Assembly: GCF_029223195.1 (NCBI RefSeq)
Contig: NZ_JARHUF010000007.1
Location: 124,001 to 188,000, forward strand
DNA: 64,000 bases
From: Vibrio sp. CAU 1672
Lineage (GTDB): Bacteria; Pseudomonadota; Gammaproteobacteria; Enterobacterales; Vibrionaceae
Reading direction: 5' to 3'
A program made the position numbers and the translations under genes. The notes under the pieces were generated by a model. That model was not told the origin of the DNA and ran no database searches. It was given only the letters and a program-made list of their open reading frames with translations. Below are positions 27,708 to 37,324 of this stretch, in pieces. Each line of letters opens with the position of its first letter. Position 1 is the first letter of the stretch.

Positions 27708-28589
27708 ATGAAGAAATGGCTAATAACCAGTGGTGTACTCTGTTTGTCGCTGAATGCAAGTTACGCATCAGCGCTGAACAAGCGTTATGTGGCCACTCCG
27801 CAACAATCACAATGGGAAATGGTGGTTAATACCCCACTTGAATGCCAGTTAGTGCACCCGATCCCCAGCTTTGGTGACGCGGTGTTTTCATCACGTGCGA
27901 GTAAAAAAATCAACCTGGACTTTGAACTTAAGATGCGTCGCCCGATGGGTGAGACCCGTGACGTCAGTTTGATCTCCATGCCACCTCCGTGGCGTCCGGG
28001 TGAAAACGCCGATCGCATCACCAGTCTTAGGTTTTTCAAACAATTTGATGGTTATGTCGGTGGTCAGACTGCCTGGGGGATTTTGTCTGAGTTAGAGAAA
28101 GGTCGCTACCCGACATTCAGTTATCAGGATTGGCAGAGCCGTGATCAGCGGATTGAGGTGGTGTTATCTTCGGTGTTGTTCCAGCAAAAATACAATATCT
28201 TCAGTGATTGTGTAGCTAGTTTGCTGAAATACAGCTTTGAAGATATTGCCTTCACCATTCTGCATTATGAACGTCAGGGTGATCAGTTAACCAAAGCATC
28301 GAAAAAGCGTTTAACTCAAATTGCAGATTACGTGCGCTATAACCAGGACATTGACCTTGTGCTGGTGGCGACCTATACCGATTCCACTGAAGGGAAAAGT
28401 ATTAGCCAAAACTTATCTGAGCGACGCGCTGATTCCTTAAGAGCCTACTTCAAGTCAATTGGTTTTCCTGAGGATCGCATTCAGGTACAAGGTTATGGTA
28501 AGCGACGGCCTATCGCAGATAACAGCACCCCAATTGGGAAAGACAAAAACCGCCGTGTGGTGATTTCGCTAGGTCGGACCCAGGTGTAG
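27708..28589 (+). CDS. motY: flagellar motor T-ring protein MotY
   Basis: A periplasmic component of the sodium-driven polar flagellar motor; with MotX it forms the T ring that anchors PomAB stators. The 293-residue precursor has a signal peptide ([22 protein letters not shown]), a MotY-specific N-terminal domain of about 150 residues, and a C-terminal OmpA-like peptidoglycan-binding domain ([41 protein letters not shown]). The length equals known vibrio MotY. ATG 27708 is chosen for the signal peptide; the frame runs 32 codons upstream. Only a weak sigma-28-like match (GGCGGGAA at about 27629) is present. Confidence 0.93.
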   Translation: MKKWLITSGVLCLSLNASYASALNKRYVATPQQSQWEMVVNTPLECQLVHPIPSFGDAVFSSRASKKINLDFELKMRRPMGETRDVSLISMPPPWRPGENADRITSLRFFKQFDGYVGGQTAWGILSELEKGRYPTFSYQDWQSRDQRIEVVLSSVLFQQKYNIFSDCVASLLKYSFEDIAFTILHYERQGDQLTKASKKRLTQIADYVRYNQDIDLVLVATYTDSTEGKSISQNLSERRADSLRAYFKSIGFPEDRIQVQGYGKRRPIADNSTPIGKDKNRRVVISLGRTQV

Positions 28590-28663
28590 CGCACATCAGT
28601 ATCGGGTGAACCGGATAACAGTGGTGTGATAGGGCTAATTGAGCTGCCGATGGCTGAGTGGAA

Positions 28664-29101
28664 CTAGTTCAGCCGAAACTTGGCGATAATTTCGCAATTG
28701 GTTGCTGAGTTTATTTTTTCAACTTGCTTGGCAATCAATGGGTTCGGGTGACGTTTCATGTAATCGACCAAAGCCTTGGTGCAACAACCAATCGAGTCGA
28801 TGAAACTGGCACATTGCCGATGGGGGCATTGTGGGATCAGCATTAACACTTTTTCTGATGCAAGTTGCAGATATTTAAGTTCATACTCTGCATCACCGAC
28901 CCAACGCCAGAATCGCGCCAGATTATGGCATGAGATAACTGAAATCAGCAGCTTTTCATCCGCAGAGATATCGATGCTGGTGCCGATCTCTTCACTCAGA
29001 TTGAGTGCTTGCTGGTAATGGAGAATGCTGCGGATTGGATCATCAAGTTGCAGCGCGGTATCCGCCAGAAGGGTGTGTTTTTCCCAGTCACTGATCATTA
29101 T
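28664..29101 (-). CDS. small TPR-like protein, DUF2753-type
   Basis: A 145-residue helical protein without signal peptide. The first half resembles a TPR hairpin (LADTALQLDDPIRSILHYQQALNLSEEI); the second half has several cysteines (CPHRQC, GCC), which could bind a metal or be redox-active. I believe it belongs to the vibrio DUF2753 family, from memory only. ATG 29101 (MISDWEKH) is preferred because AGGACAGAG lies just upstream; the frame extends 21 codons further through the Fur-like box. That box at 29136-29154 suggests iron control. Confidence 0.65.
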   Translation of the reverse strand: MMISDWEKHTLLADTALQLDDPIRSILHYQQALNLSEEIGTSIDISADEKLLISVISCHNLARFWRWVGDAEYELKYLQLASEKVLMLIPQCPHRQCASFIDSIGCCTKALVDYMKRHPNPLIAKQVEKINSATNCEIIAKFRLN

Positions 29102-29135
29102 CTCTGTCCTATAAACGTAAAGGTGAGTCAAATCT

Positions 29136-29154
29136 AAGTGATAATCATTATTAT
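29136..29154 (-). promoter_or_regulatory. Fur-box-like site
   Basis: TGATAATCATTAT (29139-29151) is identical to the core of the 19-base Fur consensus; the outer bases match less well. It lies 38-50 bases upstream of the DUF2753-type gene start, where it would cover the promoter. Confidence 0.55.
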
Positions 29155-29185
29155 GTAAAGGCAATCGTGAATATCAGTGGAGAAA

Positions 29186-29215
29186 TAAAAAAGGCAGGTC
29201 GCAGACCTGCCTAAA
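29186..29215 (-). terminator. terminator downstream of gloA
   Basis: GGCAGGTC / GACCTGCC stem with a tight loop, with six T's on the minus strand and TAAAA on the other; it probably ends the nth/gloA side transcripts. Confidence 0.85.
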
Positions 29216-29328
29216 ATCAATGTCGATTGTCTCAGTTTTCAGATAACTATTTCCAACATTAGATGTGCTCAGTGGTTATCTGCACAACTATCTGTAAGTT
29301 GTCTGATCCAGATAGGAATGATGCCGGG

Positions 29329-29745
29329 TTAACCTGCCAAACCAGCTGACGCTTGTTTGTTCTGGATAAGTTCAATCATGTAGCCATCAGGATCTTTTAC
29401 GAAGGCAATATGGGTGGTACCACCTTTTACCGGGCCGGGTTCTCGCGTGACATTGCCGCCTGCTGCTTTGATTGCATCGCAAGTAGTGTAAATGTCATCA
29501 ACGCCGATAGCGATATGACCGAACGCAGTGCCTAAGTCGTACTCGGTTGTCCCCCAGTTGTAAGTCAACTCAATAACGGCACCTTGCGATTCGTCACCGT
29601 AGCCAAGGAAAGCTAGCGTGTATTCGTACTCTTTATTTTCATTGGTACGAAGCAGTTGCATGCCCATTACTTCAGTGTAGAACTTGATAGATTTGTCTAG
29701 ATCACCCACGCGTAGCATGGTGTGAAGAATTCGACCGTTTGACAT
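29329..29745 (-). CDS. gloA: lactoylglutathione lyase (glyoxalase I)
   Basis: Converts the methylglyoxal-glutathione hemithioacetal to S-lactoylglutathione. A 138-residue VOC-fold protein with the expected metal ligands: His in [12 protein letters not shown], Glu in [11 protein letters not shown], His in [10 protein letters not shown] and Glu in GYMIELIQ. The length is that of the short Ni2+-dependent bacterial type. It follows nth by about 30 bases on the same strand and could share its transcript. Confidence 0.97.
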   Translation of the reverse strand: MSNGRILHTMLRVGDLDKSIKFYTEVMGMQLLRTNENKEYEYTLAFLGYGDESQGAVIELTYNWGTTEYDLGTAFGHIAIGVDDIYTTCDAIKAAGGNVTREPGPVKGGTTHIAFVKDPDGYMIELIQNKQASAGLAG

Positions 29746-29776
29746 TTTTTGCTCCTAGCGATTGTTTCAGACAGGC

Positions 29777-30418
29777 TTAGCTATCTGGATATACTTTCTC
29801 TTTAAATTCACACAGATCTTCGATGATGCAGCTTCCACAGCGGGGCTTTCTTGCCACACAAGTGTAGCGGCCATGAAGGATCAGCCAATGGTGTACATCA
29901 AGCTTAAACTCTTTTGGCACCACTTTAAGCAGTTTTTTTTCTACGTCATCGACGGTTTTACCCATCGCAAACTTTGTACGGTTCGAGACGCGATAAATGT
30001 GTGTATCTACGGCGATCGTTGGCCAGCCAAATGCGGTATTCAACACCACGTTGGCGGTTTTGCGACCTACGCCCGGCAGGGCTTCCAGTGCCGCGCGATC
30101 TTCAGGGACTTCACCGTTGTGTTTTTCCAGCAGGATCTTACAGGTCTTGATGGTGTTTTCTGCTTTAGAGTTAAACAGACCAATGGTTTTGATGTATTGC
30201 TTTAACCCCTCCACGCCCAAATCAAGAATGCCTTGGGGGGTATTTGCAACCGGGTAGAGTTTGTCTGTTGCTTTGTTTACGCTTACGTCCGTTGCCTGTG
30301 CTGAAAGCAGTACGGCAATTAGCAGTTCAAACGGCGTGTTCCAGTTGAGCTCTGTTTGAGGATTGGGATTGTTTTCTCGTAATCGCTTGAGAATTTCAAT
30401 TCTTTTGGTTTTGTTCAT
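29777..30418 (-). CDS. nth: endonuclease III
   Basis: DNA glycosylase/AP lyase for oxidised pyrimidines in base excision repair. The 213-residue protein has the helix-hairpin-helix with the catalytic Lys (LPGVGRKTANVV), the catalytic Asp (AVDTHIYRV) and the C-terminal 4Fe-4S loop with Cys-x6-Cys-x2-Cys-x5-Cys (CVARKPRCGSCIIEDLC). It lies downstream of rsxE, separated by a terminator-like hairpin; in many gammaproteobacteria nth follows the rsx operon in the same way. Confidence 0.97.
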   Translation of the reverse strand: MNKTKRIEILKRLRENNPNPQTELNWNTPFELLIAVLLSAQATDVSVNKATDKLYPVANTPQGILDLGVEGLKQYIKTIGLFNSKAENTIKTCKILLEKHNGEVPEDRAALEALPGVGRKTANVVLNTAFGWPTIAVDTHIYRVSNRTKFAMGKTVDDVEKKLLKVVPKEFKLDVHHWLILHGRYTCVARKPRCGSCIIEDLCEFKEKVYPDS

Positions 30419-30450
30419 TGCTGACTTCCAAACCCGTCTGTGCGGTTTAT

Positions 30451-30490
30451 GAAAAAGGCCCTACAAATGGTAGAGCCTTGATTTTAGAAT
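30451..30490 (-). terminator. terminator-like hairpin after rsxE
   Basis: CAAGGCTCTACC / GTAGGGCCTTTTT on the minus strand; the stem has one bulge and five T's. Partial readthrough to nth is likely. Confidence 0.7.
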
Positions 30491-30497
30491 TTTAATA

Positions 30498-31190
30498 TTA
30501 TGCGTTAGTTACGCGAGCACGTTCAATGGCAGGTTTTTCTTCTTTTGGCTGACGCGCTTGAATTGAGCTGTCGATAACATTTTTCAGCGCAATCAATAGA
30601 CCCACGCCAATGAAGGCACCTGGTGGTAACAATGCCAATAGGAAGCTGCTGTCGAAGTGGAATACTTGAATACGCAACGCGGCAGCCCAGTCTCCCAGCA
30701 GCAGGTCGGCACCATCAAACAGCGTGCCGTTGCCGATTAGTTCGCGCATAGCGCCAAGGACTACCAGTACTGATGTCATGCCCAGTCCCATCCACAGGCC
30801 ATCCAGTGCCGCTGGAATCACAGCATTTTTGGATGCGTAGGCTTCTGCACGGCCGATGATGATGCAGTTAGTTACGATCAGTGGGATAAAAATCCCTAGC
30901 GAAAGGTAGAGGCCATAGGCATAGGCATTCATCAATAGCTGGACGCAGGTAACCAGCGAGGCAATGATCATTACAAACACCGGAATACGGATCTCTTTCG
31001 GAACGTAATCACGAATTAATGAAACGGTGACGTTGGAGCCGACTAATACCAACAGCGTCGCGATACCTAAGCCAAGTGCATTGGTGATGGTAGACGAGAC
31101 GGCCAATAGCGGACACAAGCCCAATAACTGAACCAGAGCCGGGTTGTTATGCCACATCCCGTTTTTCATCAATTGGCGGTTTTCACTCAT
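30498..31190 (-). CDS. rsxE: Rsx/Rnf electron transport complex subunit E
   Basis: A 230-residue membrane subunit with six helices, of the RnfA/RnfE/NqrD family. The family features [20 protein letters not shown] and [19 protein letters not shown] carry the cysteines that hold an in-membrane iron-sulfur cluster together with RsxA. The complex couples ferredoxin/NADH electron transfer to ion flow and in E. coli keeps SoxR reduced. ATG 31190 follows GGAGGTGAGC; a GTG at 31196 is possible. Its start overlaps the rsxG end by eight bases. Confidence 0.96.
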   Translation of the reverse strand: MSENRQLMKNGMWHNNPALVQLLGLCPLLAVSSTITNALGLGIATLLVLVGSNVTVSLIRDYVPKEIRIPVFVMIIASLVTCVQLLMNAYAYGLYLSLGIFIPLIVTNCIIIGRAEAYASKNAVIPAALDGLWMGLGMTSVLVVLGAMRELIGNGTLFDGADLLLGDWAAALRIQVFHFDSSFLLALLPPGAFIGVGLLIALKNVIDSSIQARQPKEEKPAIERARVTNA

Positions 31191-31821
31191 GCTCACCTCC
31201 GGCGCAGTTCAATGGTTGGTTGAGGATCTGTTCGCGGGCTGTATTTACATAGCTTACGGTGTTTTTCACCGCTTTGACAACGGCCCGAGGGGTAATGGTG
31301 GCTCCGGTGAACTGATCAAAGTCACCGCCATCTTTACGTACTTTCCAGTTGTGCTCATTCTGTTCCGTCACCTGTTTGCCGCTGAAGCTCAGGATCCAGT
31401 CGGTGACCCGCAGATCGATTTTGTCACCTAACCCCGGTGTTTCCTGATGGGTCAGAACCCGGGTGCCAAGGATGTGACCGCGGTTATCGACGGCAGTAAT
31501 GAGTTTGATCTCTCCGTTGTAACCATCCGGCGCGATTGATTCAATGGCGATCGCGGTGGGTTGGCCGTTAAGACTGGCCAGATACGCAGGCATGGCCTGG
31601 TTTGTACCAAGTTCTGGCGCCGTTACTAAAGTACAAGCGTTAAACAGCGCATTGTCATGCATATTTTCAGGGATCACCTGATTCAATACAGACAGAAGCT
31701 GTGCCTGCTCCTGGCGCTGGATCTGATCTTTGGTTAAATACTGAGTCAGTGCCACCAGGCCTGTTGTTGCGCAGGCGAACATCGCCAGTGTCAGCCCATT
31801 TTTACGAATAGCAGTTATCAT
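31183..31821 (-). CDS. rsxG: Rsx/Rnf electron transport complex subunit G
   Basis: A 212-residue protein with one N-terminal membrane helix and a periplasmic FMN-binding domain. The covalent FMN threonine is in [16 protein letters not shown] near residue 180. Upstream is the conserved ETPGLGDKI segment. Part of the coupled rsxABCDGE operon: seven bases separate it from rsxD, and its end overlaps rsxE. Confidence 0.96.
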   Translation of the reverse strand: MITAIRKNGLTLAMFACATTGLVALTQYLTKDQIQRQEQAQLLSVLNQVIPENMHDNALFNACTLVTAPELGTNQAMPAYLASLNGQPTAIAIESIAPDGYNGEIKLITAVDNRGHILGTRVLTHQETPGLGDKIDLRVTDWILSFSGKQVTEQNEHNWKVRKDGGDFDQFTGATITPRAVVKAVKNTVSYVNTAREQILNQPLNCAGGEHE

Positions 31822-31828
31822 GATTGCC

Positions 31829-32875
31829 TCAGTGACCGTAGGTTCGTGGTTTAGTGTAATAGTCGATCAGGGGGACGCACATATTGGCCAACAAGACGGC
31901 AAATGCGACGCCGTCTGGGAATCCACCCCAGCTACGGATAACAAATACCAGTGCTCCAATCAGAGCACCGAAGATTACTCGCCCTTTGACTGTCGTTGAT
32001 GCTGACACGGGATCTGTGGCAATAAAAAAGGCTCCCAGCATGGTTGCACCTGAGAACAGGTGCAATATCGGTGAAGCGGTTTGTCCCGGAGTAATAACAC
32101 TGAAAATCAGACTAAACAGAATTAAGCTGCCGAGGAAACCTGCCGGAATATGCCATTGAATGATGCGCTGTTTGAGCATGATCAAGCCACCGATAAAGTA
32201 GGCAATGTTTACCCATTGCCAGCCGATACCTGCCAGGCCATCAAAGATAGGTTGCGCCAGCACTTCACTTGGTGTTGCACCACTGTGAATACCGGTTTTA
32301 AACGCATCTAACGGCGTTGCCATAGTGATTCCATCGATACCGGAGCGAACTTGTTGTAGTGACAAACCCTCGCTGCTAAAGCCGGTAAAAATCAGTGAAA
32401 AGCTATCAACAAAGCTGACTGGATTGGCCAAAAGAGGCTCGGGTGCACTCCAGCTGGTCATTTGTACCGGAAATGAAATCAGAAGTACTACGTAGGCAAC
32501 CATGGCCGGATTAAATAAGTTTTGTCCGATGCCACCATACAGGTGCTTGGCTATGACAATTGCAAACACCAATCCGATCAGCAGGATCCACCAAGGTGAC
32601 CATGGCGGGATTGCCACCGCCAATAACCAGGCAGTAACCAGTGCACTGTTATCGCGTAAAGCACTTTTGGCAGCGCGTTTGCGCAATACCATGACCAAGG
32701 CTTCGAGTGACAATGCCAGGCCGATTGCAAGCACAAGTTGAATGATGGTGCCCCAACCGAAAAAGTAAGTTTGTGCCAGTAAGCCTGGTACCGCACATAT
32801 CGTGACCCATTTCATCAGATCCGGAGTACTACGACGGCTTCGAGTATGGGGTGAACTGGCAATAAACAACGACAT
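31829..32875 (-). CDS. rsxD: Rsx/Rnf electron transport complex subunit D
   Basis: A 348-residue polytopic membrane subunit of the NqrB/RnfD family with about nine helices. The flavinylation segment [12 protein letters not shown] (threonine-linked FMN) is present in the middle, and the C-terminal half shows [31 protein letters not shown], typical of the family. The ATG at 32875 overlaps the rsxC stop (TAATG), so translation is coupled across the long repeat-bearing rsxC. Confidence 0.96.
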   Translation of the reverse strand: MSLFIASSPHTRSRRSTPDLMKWVTICAVPGLLAQTYFFGWGTIIQLVLAIGLALSLEALVMVLRKRAAKSALRDNSALVTAWLLAVAIPPWSPWWILLIGLVFAIVIAKHLYGGIGQNLFNPAMVAYVVLLISFPVQMTSWSAPEPLLANPVSFVDSFSLIFTGFSSEGLSLQQVRSGIDGITMATPLDAFKTGIHSGATPSEVLAQPIFDGLAGIGWQWVNIAYFIGGLIMLKQRIIQWHIPAGFLGSLILFSLIFSVITPGQTASPILHLFSGATMLGAFFIATDPVSASTTVKGRVIFGALIGALVFVIRSWGGFPDGVAFAVLLANMCVPLIDYYTKPRTYGH

Positions 32876-35529
32876 TACTCGTTCTCCTCGGAATTGTTTT
32901 TGTTTGCTTGTTGTTCGGCCTTACGCGCTTTGGCACGCGCAATCGCGGCGGCGACGGCGGCCTTTTTTGGATCGTCCTGCGGCTTCTCATCAGCAGGGGC
33001 TTCCACCATTTCTTGCTTGTGCGCTTGCTGTGCGGCTTTACGTGCTTTGGCACGCGCAATCGCGGCGGCAACGGCGGCCTTTTTTGGATCGTCCTGCGGC
33101 TGCTCATCAGCAGCGGTTTCCGCTACTTCCTGGTTGTGCGCTTGCTGTTTGGCCTTACGCGCTTTGGCACGCGCGATTGCGGCGGCGACCGCAGCCTTTT
33201 TGGGATCGTCCTGCGGCTGTTCATCAGCCGGGGCTTCCGCCATTTCTTGCTTGTACGTTTGCTGTTCGGCCTTGCGCGCTTTGGCACGGGCAATCGCGGC
33301 GGCAACGGCGGCCTTTTTTGGATCGTCCTGCGGCTGCTCATCAGCAGGGGCTTCCGCCACTTCCTGGCTGTGCGCTTGTTGTGCAGCTTTACGTGCTTTG
33401 GCACGCGCGATTGCGGCGGCAACGGCGGCTTTTTTTGGATCATCCTGCGGCTGTTCATCAGCCGGGGCTTCAGCCACTTCTTGTTTGTGTGTTTGCTGTT
33501 CGGCCTTACGCACTTTGGCACGCGCGATTGCGGCGGCAACGGCGGCTTTTTTCGCATCGTCCTGCGGCTGTTCATCAGCAAGGGCTTCTGTTACCGAAGG
33601 CTCGTCAGCATGCTGCGCTTTACGTGCTTTGGCACGCGCGATTGCGGCAGCAACGGCAGCTTTCTTCGCATCGTCTTGTGGTTGTTCCGGGGCCGGTGTT
33701 TTCGATACCGGTGATATGTCAGCCTGCTGTGTTTTACGTGCTTTGGCGCGGGCAATCGCTGCCGCAACGGCAGACTTTTTGTCATCGGTACTGTCAGGCG
33801 ATGACATGTCTGTGGACGCTCTTTCGGCTTTACGTTCTCTGGCCAGGCGTTTGCGCTCTTCACGCAACTTGGCCATCTCGCTATTGTCTGGTTGTTCAGA
33901 ACCAGATTGCATTGCGGCCGCTTGTTTGGCTTTGGCCTTGGCGATGGCTGCTGCGACAGCCGGTTTCACGGCCGGCTCCTGTTTTGTTTCTGCATTGGCC
34001 TTTTGCGATTGCACCCGGGCGATTGCCGCAGCAATGGCATCATCGCCCCCGGAAGACTTCATCTGTTTCCTGCGGTCTTCTGCTGCTTTCTTAAAGCGGT
34101 TTTCCCGCTCTTCTTTTTCACGCTCGATACGCGCTTTCTTTTCTTCGAAGCGTTGTTTGGCACGTTCAGCGGCTTCCGCCTCTTGTTCGCGAGTACGGAT
34201 TTCTGCTTTTGCCTGTCGGTAGTATTGTACCAGCGGGATTTCGCTCGGGCAGACAAACGCACAGGCTCCGCACTCGATACAATCTTTGATGTTGAGTTCG
34301 GTTAACTTGTCATATTCCTCTGCTTTCGCATGCCATTGCAACTGCTGAGGCAGCAGTGAGGCCGGACAGGCTTCTGCACAGGCACCACAGCGAATACACT
34401 CCATTTCATGCTGGTGAGCGGAGATTTCGTGGCGGGTAGGAGCAAGAATGCAGTTGGCCGTTTTGGTGATTGGAACTTGTGCGTGAGGTAGGGTAAAGCC
34501 CATCATCGGACCACCCATGATCAAGCGTGGTAGTTTTTTGTCAGCTTTGTAGCCAAATTCGTCAAGCAGTGCCTGAACCGGGGTCCCGAGTAGCGCCCAT
34601 ACGTTACGGGGCTTCTTGAACGCTTTCCCGGTTAACGTTACTACGCGGTTAATCATTGGCTCACCGTCCACCACAGCGCGTTTGATGGCGTAGAGCGAGC
34701 CGACATTCTGCACCAGAATACCAATATCAGCTGGAATGCCTCCGCTCGGAACCTCTTTGTTCGTCAGGATTTTGATCAGCTGTTTTTCACCACCTGATGG
34801 GTACTTGGTTGGGATTACTCGGATCACAATGTCTTTGTTTAATGCGGCCTGCTCAAGAGCTTTGACTGCTTCCGGCTTATTGTCCTCGATACCAATAACA
34901 GTCAGCTTAGGCTTAAGGATATGCTCCACGACCTCGATACCCTGAATGATCTCGTGAGCATACTCTTGCATCAATTTGTCATCTGCGGTGATGTAAGGTT
35001 CACACTCGGCCGCGTTGACGATGAAGATTTCCGTGCGGGCTAAGCCGGATTGAATTTTCTTCGCGCTGGGGAAACCGGCGCCGCCCATTCCGGAAATGCC
35101 GGCCAGGCGGATCACGTCGATTAAGGCTTCTGCGTTTTCTTCGGTATAATCGGTGACTGGTTTCTTCTCAGCCCACTCATCTTTACCATCGGGAATCATC
35201 ACCAAGCATGGCTCACTTAAACCGGAAGGATGGGCCACGGTTCTCGGTTCGATGGCCACAACTCTGCCTGAAGTCGGTGCGTGAACCGGTAAGATAAAAC
35301 CACTGTCAGAAGAGGTTAAAGGCTGGCCTTTCAACACATGTTCGCCAGCTTCAATCAACAGGTTACCGGCTTTGCCGATGTGTTGTTTGAGGGGCAGGAT
35401 GATCTCTTGCGGAATAGCCGCATGGGCCAGTTCGATTTTGTTGGACTGTTTTTTATTCTCTGCCGGATGCACACCACCAGGGAAGTCCCATAATGAGCCA
35501 GTACGAATTTGTTCAATCAAAGACAACAT
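32875..35529 (-). CDS. rsxC: Rsx/Rnf electron transport complex subunit C with an expanded repeat tail
   Basis: The electron-input subunit: N-terminal RnfC domain, then an NADH/FMN-type domain ([21 protein letters not shown]) and two 4Fe-4S motifs near residues 375-425 ([12 protein letters not shown] and [12 protein letters not shown]). After a coiled, very charged stretch (about 435-500) come degenerate Ala/Lys-rich units, and from about residue 582 to the end eight units of 33-39 residues built on [17 protein letters not shown] plus an acidic spacer ending ADEQPQDD. The 884-residue length is much above the repeat-free subunit. The tail is Ala/Lys/Glu-rich and probably helical or disordered; its role is unknown. 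Confidence 0.96.
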   Translation of the reverse strand: MLSLIEQIRTGSLWDFPGGVHPAENKKQSNKIELAHAAIPQEIILPLKQHIGKAGNLLIEAGEHVLKGQPLTSSDSGFILPVHAPTSGRVVAIEPRTVAHPSGLSEPCLVMIPDGKDEWAEKKPVTDYTEENAEALIDVIRLAGISGMGGAGFPSAKKIQSGLARTEIFIVNAAECEPYITADDKLMQEYAHEIIQGIEVVEHILKPKLTVIGIEDNKPEAVKALEQAALNKDIVIRVIPTKYPSGGEKQLIKILTNKEVPSGGIPADIGILVQNVGSLYAIKRAVVDGEPMINRVVTLTGKAFKKPRNVWALLGTPVQALLDEFGYKADKKLPRLIMGGPMMGFTLPHAQVPITKTANCILAPTRHEISAHQHEMECIRCGACAEACPASLLPQQLQWHAKAEEYDKLTELNIKDCIECGACAFVCPSEIPLVQYYRQAKAEIRTREQEAEAAERAKQRFEEKKARIEREKEERENRFKKAAEDRRKQMKSSGGDDAIAAAIARVQSQKANAETKQEPAVKPAVAAAIAKAKAKQAAAMQSGSEQPDNSEMAKLREERKRLARERKAERASTDMSSPDSTDDKKSAVAAAIARAKARKTQQADISPVSKTPAPEQPQDDAKKAAVAAAIARAKARKAQHADEPSVTEALADEQPQDDAKKAAVAAAIARAKVRKAEQQTHKQEVAEAPADEQPQDDPKKAAVAAAIARAKARKAAQQAHSQEVAEAPADEQPQDDPKKAAVAAAIARAKARKAEQQTYKQEMAEAPADEQPQDDPKKAAVAAAIARAKARKAKQQAHNQEVAETAADEQPQDDPKKAAVAAAIARAKARKAAQQAHKQEMVEAPADEKPQDDPKKAAVAAAIARAKARKAEQQANKNNSEENE
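32890..33786 (-). repeat. rsxC: tandem in-frame repeat array of rsxC (unit about 117 bases)
   Basis: Eight consecutive units; five central ones are 117 bases (39 codons) and near-identical at the DNA level, the outer ones shorter or more diverged. All lengths are multiples of three, so copy number can change by recombination without breaking the frame. Conserved part of each unit: GCACGCGC-type Ala/Arg/Lys codons for [11 protein letters not shown]. Confidence 0.9.
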
Positions 35530-35537
35530 GTGCGACC

Positions 35538-36131
35538 TTAATTCTTTGAAACAGTAACTTTAGCTGCGTCGGCAGCATCGGTGATATTGACGACAGGAAT
35601 GGTATTGAGTTGCCACTTCCAGTTATCAGTGGTGGTTTCCAACGGGATCATCTCAATACAGTCGGTCGGACATGGAGCAACACACAGATCGCAACCGGTG
35701 CACTCGTCTTTAATCACAGTATGCAGGGCTTTGGTTCCGCCGACGATGGCATCAACCGGACAGGCCTGAATGCACTTTGTACACCCAATACACATGTCTT
35801 CATGAATAAAGGCCACCGTTGGCAGCGCATTTTCCAAGTCATGCGCTGACTCTTCGGGCTCAACCCCCATTAAATCGGCCAGCTTTTCAATCGTGGCCTG
35901 GCCTCCCGGCGGGCATTTATTGATGCTGTCACCGTTTGCAATGGCTTCGGCATAGGGACGACAGCCCGGGTAACCACATTGGCCACACTGGGTTTGCGGC
36001 AAGATAGCATCAATTTGATCGACGATTGGATCGGCTTCAACTTTGAATCGTACCGAGGCGAACCCCAAAATTGCGCCAAATACAGCAGCTAGGGCAACCA
36101 ATGCGATGATAGCAATTAATATCGTACTCAT
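35538..36131 (-). CDS. rsxB: Rsx/Rnf electron transport complex subunit B
   Basis: A 197-residue iron-sulfur subunit: an N-terminal membrane anchor, a Fes-type domain with CGQCGYPGC ([20 protein letters not shown]), then two 4Fe-4S ferredoxin motifs ([12 protein letters not shown] and [12 protein letters not shown]). It passes electrons between RsxC and the membrane subunits. Lies between rsxA and rsxC with gaps of 3 and 8 bases. Complete and ordinary. Confidence 0.97.
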   Translation of the reverse strand: MSTILIAIIALVALAAVFGAILGFASVRFKVEADPIVDQIDAILPQTQCGQCGYPGCRPYAEAIANGDSINKCPPGGQATIEKLADLMGVEPEESAHDLENALPTVAFIHEDMCIGCTKCIQACPVDAIVGGTKALHTVIKDECTGCDLCVAPCPTDCIEMIPLETTTDNWKWQLNTIPVVNITDAADAAKVTVSKN

Positions 36132-36134
36132 TGT

Positions 36135-36713
36135 CTATTTCACCAAACCTGTAAAGCCCATAAAGGCCAGCGACATTAAGCCTGCGGTGATCATCGCAAT
36201 TGAGGCGCCTTTAAATGGCATCGGTACATCTGCGGCAGCGAGGCGTTCACGCATCGACGCAAACAGGATCAGTACCATTGAAAAACCAACCGCAGCACCA
36301 AAACCATAAATAATGGATTCAATAAAGTTATGGTTTTCGTTGATATTGAGCAGAGCAACGCCCAGCACGGCACAGTTTGTGGTGATCAACGGCAGGAAGA
36401 TGCCCAGCAGGCGATACAGAGTAGGGCTGGTTTTATGCACCACCATTTCTGTAAACTGTACTACCACAGCGATTACCAGAATGAAGCTCATGGTACGTAG
36501 ATACTCTATTCCAAGCGGGCTAAGAATATAACTCTCTACCAGATACGAGCATACCGATGCCAGGGTCAGTACGAATGTTGTCGCTAACCCCATGCCAATT
36601 GCAGTTTCCAGTTTTTTAGACACCCCCATAAACGGGCATAAGCCTAAAAATTTTACCAGGACAAAGTTGTTTACCAGCACGGTGCCGATTAACAACAAAA
36701 TATATTCGGTCAT
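36135..36713 (-). CDS. rsxA: Rsx/Rnf electron transport complex subunit A
   Basis: First gene of the rsx operon. A 192-residue six-helix membrane protein of the RnfA/NqrE family beginning [30 protein letters not shown], with cysteine in FLGLCPFMG and in [10 protein letters not shown] for the shared in-membrane cluster. ATG 36713 is chosen from the family start; the frame extends 20 codons further upstream without similarity. A perfect palindrome (36794-36810) lies about 80 bases upstream. Confidence 0.96.
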   Translation of the reverse strand: MTEYILLLIGTVLVNNFVLVKFLGLCPFMGVSKKLETAIGMGLATTFVLTLASVCSYLVESYILSPLGIEYLRTMSFILVIAVVVQFTEMVVHKTSPTLYRLLGIFLPLITTNCAVLGVALLNINENHNFIESIIYGFGAAVGFSMVLILFASMRERLAAADVPMPFKGASIAMITAGLMSLAFMGFTGLVK

Positions 36714-36793
36714 AGTTATTACGTTCTTAAAATCCGATCCCAATATTATCGTGTTTTGTGAACTTAATAACAACCAGTGAACTATGTGGTTTT

Positions 36794-36810
36794 ATATGCA
36801 TGATGCATAT
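36794..36810. promoter_or_regulatory. 17-base palindrome upstream of rsxA
   Basis: ATATGCAT-G-ATGCATAT is perfectly symmetrical and lies 81-97 bases before the rsxA ATG, a plausible operator position. The two TGCA centres are 7 bases apart, closer than in NsrR sites (11), so I cannot name the regulator. Confidence 0.5.
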
Positions 36811-36993
36811 TTGTACGCCAAAGTGAGGAAGAAAGGTGAAATCCTAGCCAAACGAAAGGCTTAAGGGATGATTATTGAGCTGGATGGGTGGGAACTGGGT
36901 GATCTAAAACGGCCAAACCAGAGAAGTTACTTCAGCCAGGAGAAATTCAGTTGCAGGCGGGTAGGAATCAGGCCCGGTCTGACTGCGTTGCTA

Positions 36994-37010
36994 TGGCTCC
37001 CCCTGCGGGA
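36994..37010 (-). repeat. copy of the tRNA-Asn 3' end
   Basis: TGGCTCCCCCTGCGGGA is identical to the last 17 bases of tRNA-Asn (37109-37125), in the same orientation, 115 bases downstream. It includes the CCA end, the acceptor strand and part of the T-arm stem. Possible relic of site-specific integration or of a lost second tRNA. Confidence 0.6.
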
Positions 37011-37072
37011 GTCAACGCGGGCGGCCAGCTCTGAGACATTGGCTTGGCACAAGCCGGTCGCAGCTAGAAACG

Positions 37073-37100
37073 AAAAAGGCCCAGTCTTACGACTGGGCCT
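37073..37100 (-). terminator. terminator of tRNA-Asn
   Basis: AGGCCCAGTC / GACTGGGCCT stem with a 6-base loop and TTTTTCG on the minus strand, eight bases beyond the tRNA. Confidence 0.88.
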
Positions 37101-37108
37101 CTGAAATT

Positions 37109-37184
37109 TGGCTCCCCCTGCGGGACTCGAACCTGCGACATACGGATTAACAGTCCGCCGTTCTACCAACTGAACTAAGGGGGA
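37109..37184 (-). tRNA. asnT: tRNA-Asn (anticodon GUU)
   Basis: A 76-base tRNA with encoded CCA: acceptor TCCCCCT / AGGGGGA, D-arm AGTTCAGTTGGTAGAACG, anticodon arm GCGGACTGTTAATCCGT with anticodon GTT, T-arm GTTCGAGTC. Closely like E. coli tRNA-Asn except the acceptor. The asn number is arbitrary. Confidence 0.97.
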
Positions 37185-37324
37185 ATAGCTTTGCGTGAAA
37201 GCGGGAGGAATGTTACCGAGCTACTTTCAAAGAGTCAACACCCAAATGACAGAAAAAAATAAAAAATATTTGCCTCTAGAGTCTTTACTTTTTTGTACTC
37301 TTTGCCGCTCAAGGCCTGGCATTA

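Larger units (their letters stand above)
36714..37072. other. region between rsxA and tRNA-Asn
   Basis: Contains the rsxA promoter area with the palindrome at 36794-36810, and at 36994-37010 an exact 17-base copy of the tRNA-Asn 3' end. Frames of 70-80 codons here are not supported by ribosome-binding sites or composition. Confidence 0.45.

Noticed and set aside
32890..33786. Regular repeats that could be taken for a CRISPR array
   Set aside because: The unit is 117 bases, conserved nearly throughout, in frame inside rsxC, with no distinct unique spacers and no cas genes.
32802..34305. Long plus-strand open frames (up to about 440 codons) across the rsxC repeat region
   Set aside because: They are mirror frames of the tandem repeat in rsxC: low-complexity Arg/Leu/Trp or Cys/Ala/Leu repeats with the same 39-codon period, no ribosome-binding sites, and rsxC on the other strand is a clear family member.
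36794..36810. NsrR site before rsxA
   Set aside because: The ATGCAT half-sites fit, but their spacing is 7 instead of 11 bases between TGCA centres; kept only as an unassigned palindrome.
36868..37169. Frames of 78-80 codons around tRNA-Asn
   Set aside because: They run through the tRNA gene and its terminator; their apparent protein is tRNA sequence translated.
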